Shown piece by piece: positions 4,960 to 5,844 of a stretch of DNA of 5,844 bases. Positions within the stretch are counted from its first letter, which is position 1. Each line of letters opens with the position of its first letter. Made by a program: the position numbers and the translations under genes. The notes under the pieces were generated by a model. The model was not told where the DNA came from. It did not search any database and was given only the letters and a program-made list of their open reading frames with translations. The stretch spans positions 1 to 5,844 of the forward strand of contig CALEZJ010000365.1 of NCBI GenBank assembly GCA_937927885.1. The letters are read 5' to 3'. This DNA is from an uncultured Paracoccaceae bacterium (GTDB lineage: Bacteria > Pseudomonadota > Alphaproteobacteria > Rhodobacterales > Rhodobacteraceae).

Positions 4960-5811
4960 TCACTCGACCCCGACCATGCCGGCCGCGCGCACGATCTCGC
5001 CCAGGCGGACCAGCGCCCGCGCCTCGAGCTGGCGCACGCGCTCCTTGGAAATCCCCATCGACTCGCCCAGATCGCTGAGCGTCGCCGGTTCCTCGGCCAG
5101 ATGGCGTGCGGCGACGATGCGGCGCTCGCGCTCGGGCAGCCGGTCGACGGCGCTGTGCAGCATCGCCTTCATGCGCGCGCCGTCCAGCCGCTCGCTGACC
5201 GCCTGTTCGGGGCCGGGCCCGTCGTCTTCGATCGCGTCGCCCCAGGTCCGTCCGTCCTCGCCCGCCGATTGCGGCGCGTCCAGCGACATGTCCGGTCCGG
5301 CCATGCGCCCCATCATCGCCTCGACCTGATCCAGCGGCACCTGCAGTTCGGTGGCCACGCGCTGCGCGAGCGTCTCGGTGCTGGTTTCGTCACGGGCCTG
5401 TTTTTGCATCGCGCGACGCAGATGGAAGAAGAGTTTCTTTTGCGTCGCATTGGTGCCCGTGCGCACCAGGGACCAGTTGCGCATGACGTAATCCTGCATC
5501 GAGGCGCGAATCCACCACGCGGCATAGGTCGAAAACCGCGAGCCATTGTCCGGGTCGAACTTCTCGGCGGCGCGCATCAGCCCCAGGTTGCCCTGCTGGA
5601 TCAGATCCTCGTAGGGCACGTCATAACGGCGGAACCGCCCGGCAAAGCTGACCGCAAGCCGCGCATAGGCACTGATCAGCCGGTGCAGCGCGGCCTCGTC
5701 GCGATGGTCGCGCCAGGCCAGGGCAAGACGGGTCTCGGTCTCGGCATCCAGAAGCGCCTCGGCCATCGAGGCGCGCACGTAACGGCGGATATGCTGGTCC
5801 TGAAAGCCCAT
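4960..5811 (-). CDS. rpoH: Sigma-32 family RNA polymerase factor, RpoHII-like
   Basis: A 283-residue sigma factor that directs RNA polymerase to stress promoters. Region 2 spans about 41-112: D-L-I-Q-Q-G-N-L-G-L-M-R-A (69-81) for core binding, then F-S-T-Y-A-A-W-W-I-R (93-102) for -10 recognition and melting. The RpoH-box-type Q-K-K-L-F-F-H-L-R-R is at 124-133. Region 4 covers about 213-270, with the -35 helix-turn-helix T-L-S-D-L-G-E-S-M-G-I-S-K-E-R-V-R-Q-L-E at 244-263. The short divergent N-terminus, M-R-N-W-S-L-V-R-T-G (110-119) and M-M-G-R-M-A-G (166-172) resemble RpoHII rather than the main heat-shock RpoHI. In Rhodobacter sphaeroides RpoHII acts in the singlet-oxygen response downstream of RpoE. 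AAGGA ends eight bases before the ATG at 5811, so that start is preferred over the ATG at 5820, which overlaps AAGGA. Only 33 bases of leader are visible, so its promoter cannot be judged. Confidence 0.92.
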   Translation of the reverse strand: MGFQDQHIRRYVRASMAEALLDAETETRLALAWRDHRDEAALHRLISAYARLAVSFAGRFRRYDVPYEDLIQQGNLGLMRAAEKFDPDNGSRFSTYAAWWIRASMQDYVMRNWSLVRTGTNATQKKLFFHLRRAMQKQARDETSTETLAQRVATELQVPLDQVEAMMGRMAGPDMSLDAPQSAGEDGRTWGDAIEDDGPGPEQAVSERLDGARMKAMLHSAVDRLPERERRIVAARHLAEEPATLSDLGESMGISKERVRQLEARALVRLGEIVRAAGMVGVE

Positions 5812-5819
5812 GGCACTCA

Positions 5820-5824
5820 TCCTT
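5820..5824 (-). promoter_or_regulatory. Ribosome binding site deciding the sigma factor start
   Basis: AAGGA on the minus strand with eight bases to the ATG at 5811. The ATG at 5820 uses the last base of this motif as its own first base and cannot be served by it. Confidence 0.65.
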
Positions 5825-5844
5825 GGAGAAGCGCAAGTAATAGC

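Noticed and set aside
4299..5078. Plus-strand frame antisense to the vanZ-like gene and the sigma factor 3' end
   Set aside because: Shadow of two well-supported minus-strand genes; no motif or ribosome site.
5837..5842. Possible -10 box TATTAC upstream of the sigma factor gene
   Set aside because: The -35 region lies outside the window, and no RpoE-type element can be judged from the bases available.

Overview
The window looks like ordinary chromosome from a high-GC alphaproteobacterium, most likely of the Rhodobacterales (Paracoccus/Rhodobacter/Roseobacter relatives). The evidence is the strong G/C bias at third codon positions, a DUF2125 protein, an RpoHII-type sigma-32 factor, and a paired ExbB/MotA-like plus MotB-like locus of the kind found in that order. 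No insertion sequence, phage gene, CRISPR array, canonical tRNA or rRNA was seen. There are six protein genes: five on the minus strand and one (DUF2125) on the plus strand. No stretch over 300 bases lacks a gene.

Left part (1-2580, minus strand): a two-gene operon. The upstream gene (1209-2426) encodes a four-helix MotA/TolQ/ExbB-type proton-channel protein with a helical cytoplasmic tail. The downstream gene (from 1192 past the left edge) encodes its MotB-like partner: one membrane helix with the ion-binding Asp, then a very long proline-free coiled coil that ends, in the visible part, in 32-residue tandem repeats. The genes are joined by an unusual relay of two TGATG stop/start overlaps around a five-codon mini-ORF. 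A good promoter candidate with a 17-bp spacer lies at 2453-2481. Together the two proteins should form an inner-membrane ion-driven motor or force transducer reaching into the periplasm.

Middle (2581-4196): a ChaC-type gamma-glutamylcyclotransferase (minus) and a DUF2125 envelope protein (plus) diverge from a 104-bp intergenic region.

Right part (4197-5844): a VanZ-like membrane protein (minus) lies downstream of an RpoHII-type heat-shock/oxidative-stress sigma factor (minus). Between the convergent DUF2125 and vanZ-like genes is a nested inverted repeat whose minus-strand transcript folds like a tRNA acceptor/T-arm minihelix. A second inverted repeat separates the sigma factor gene from the vanZ-like gene.

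The most unusual items are the coiled-coil motor pair, its translational relay, and the tRNA-like structure after the vanZ-like gene. The rest looks like conserved core-genome content.
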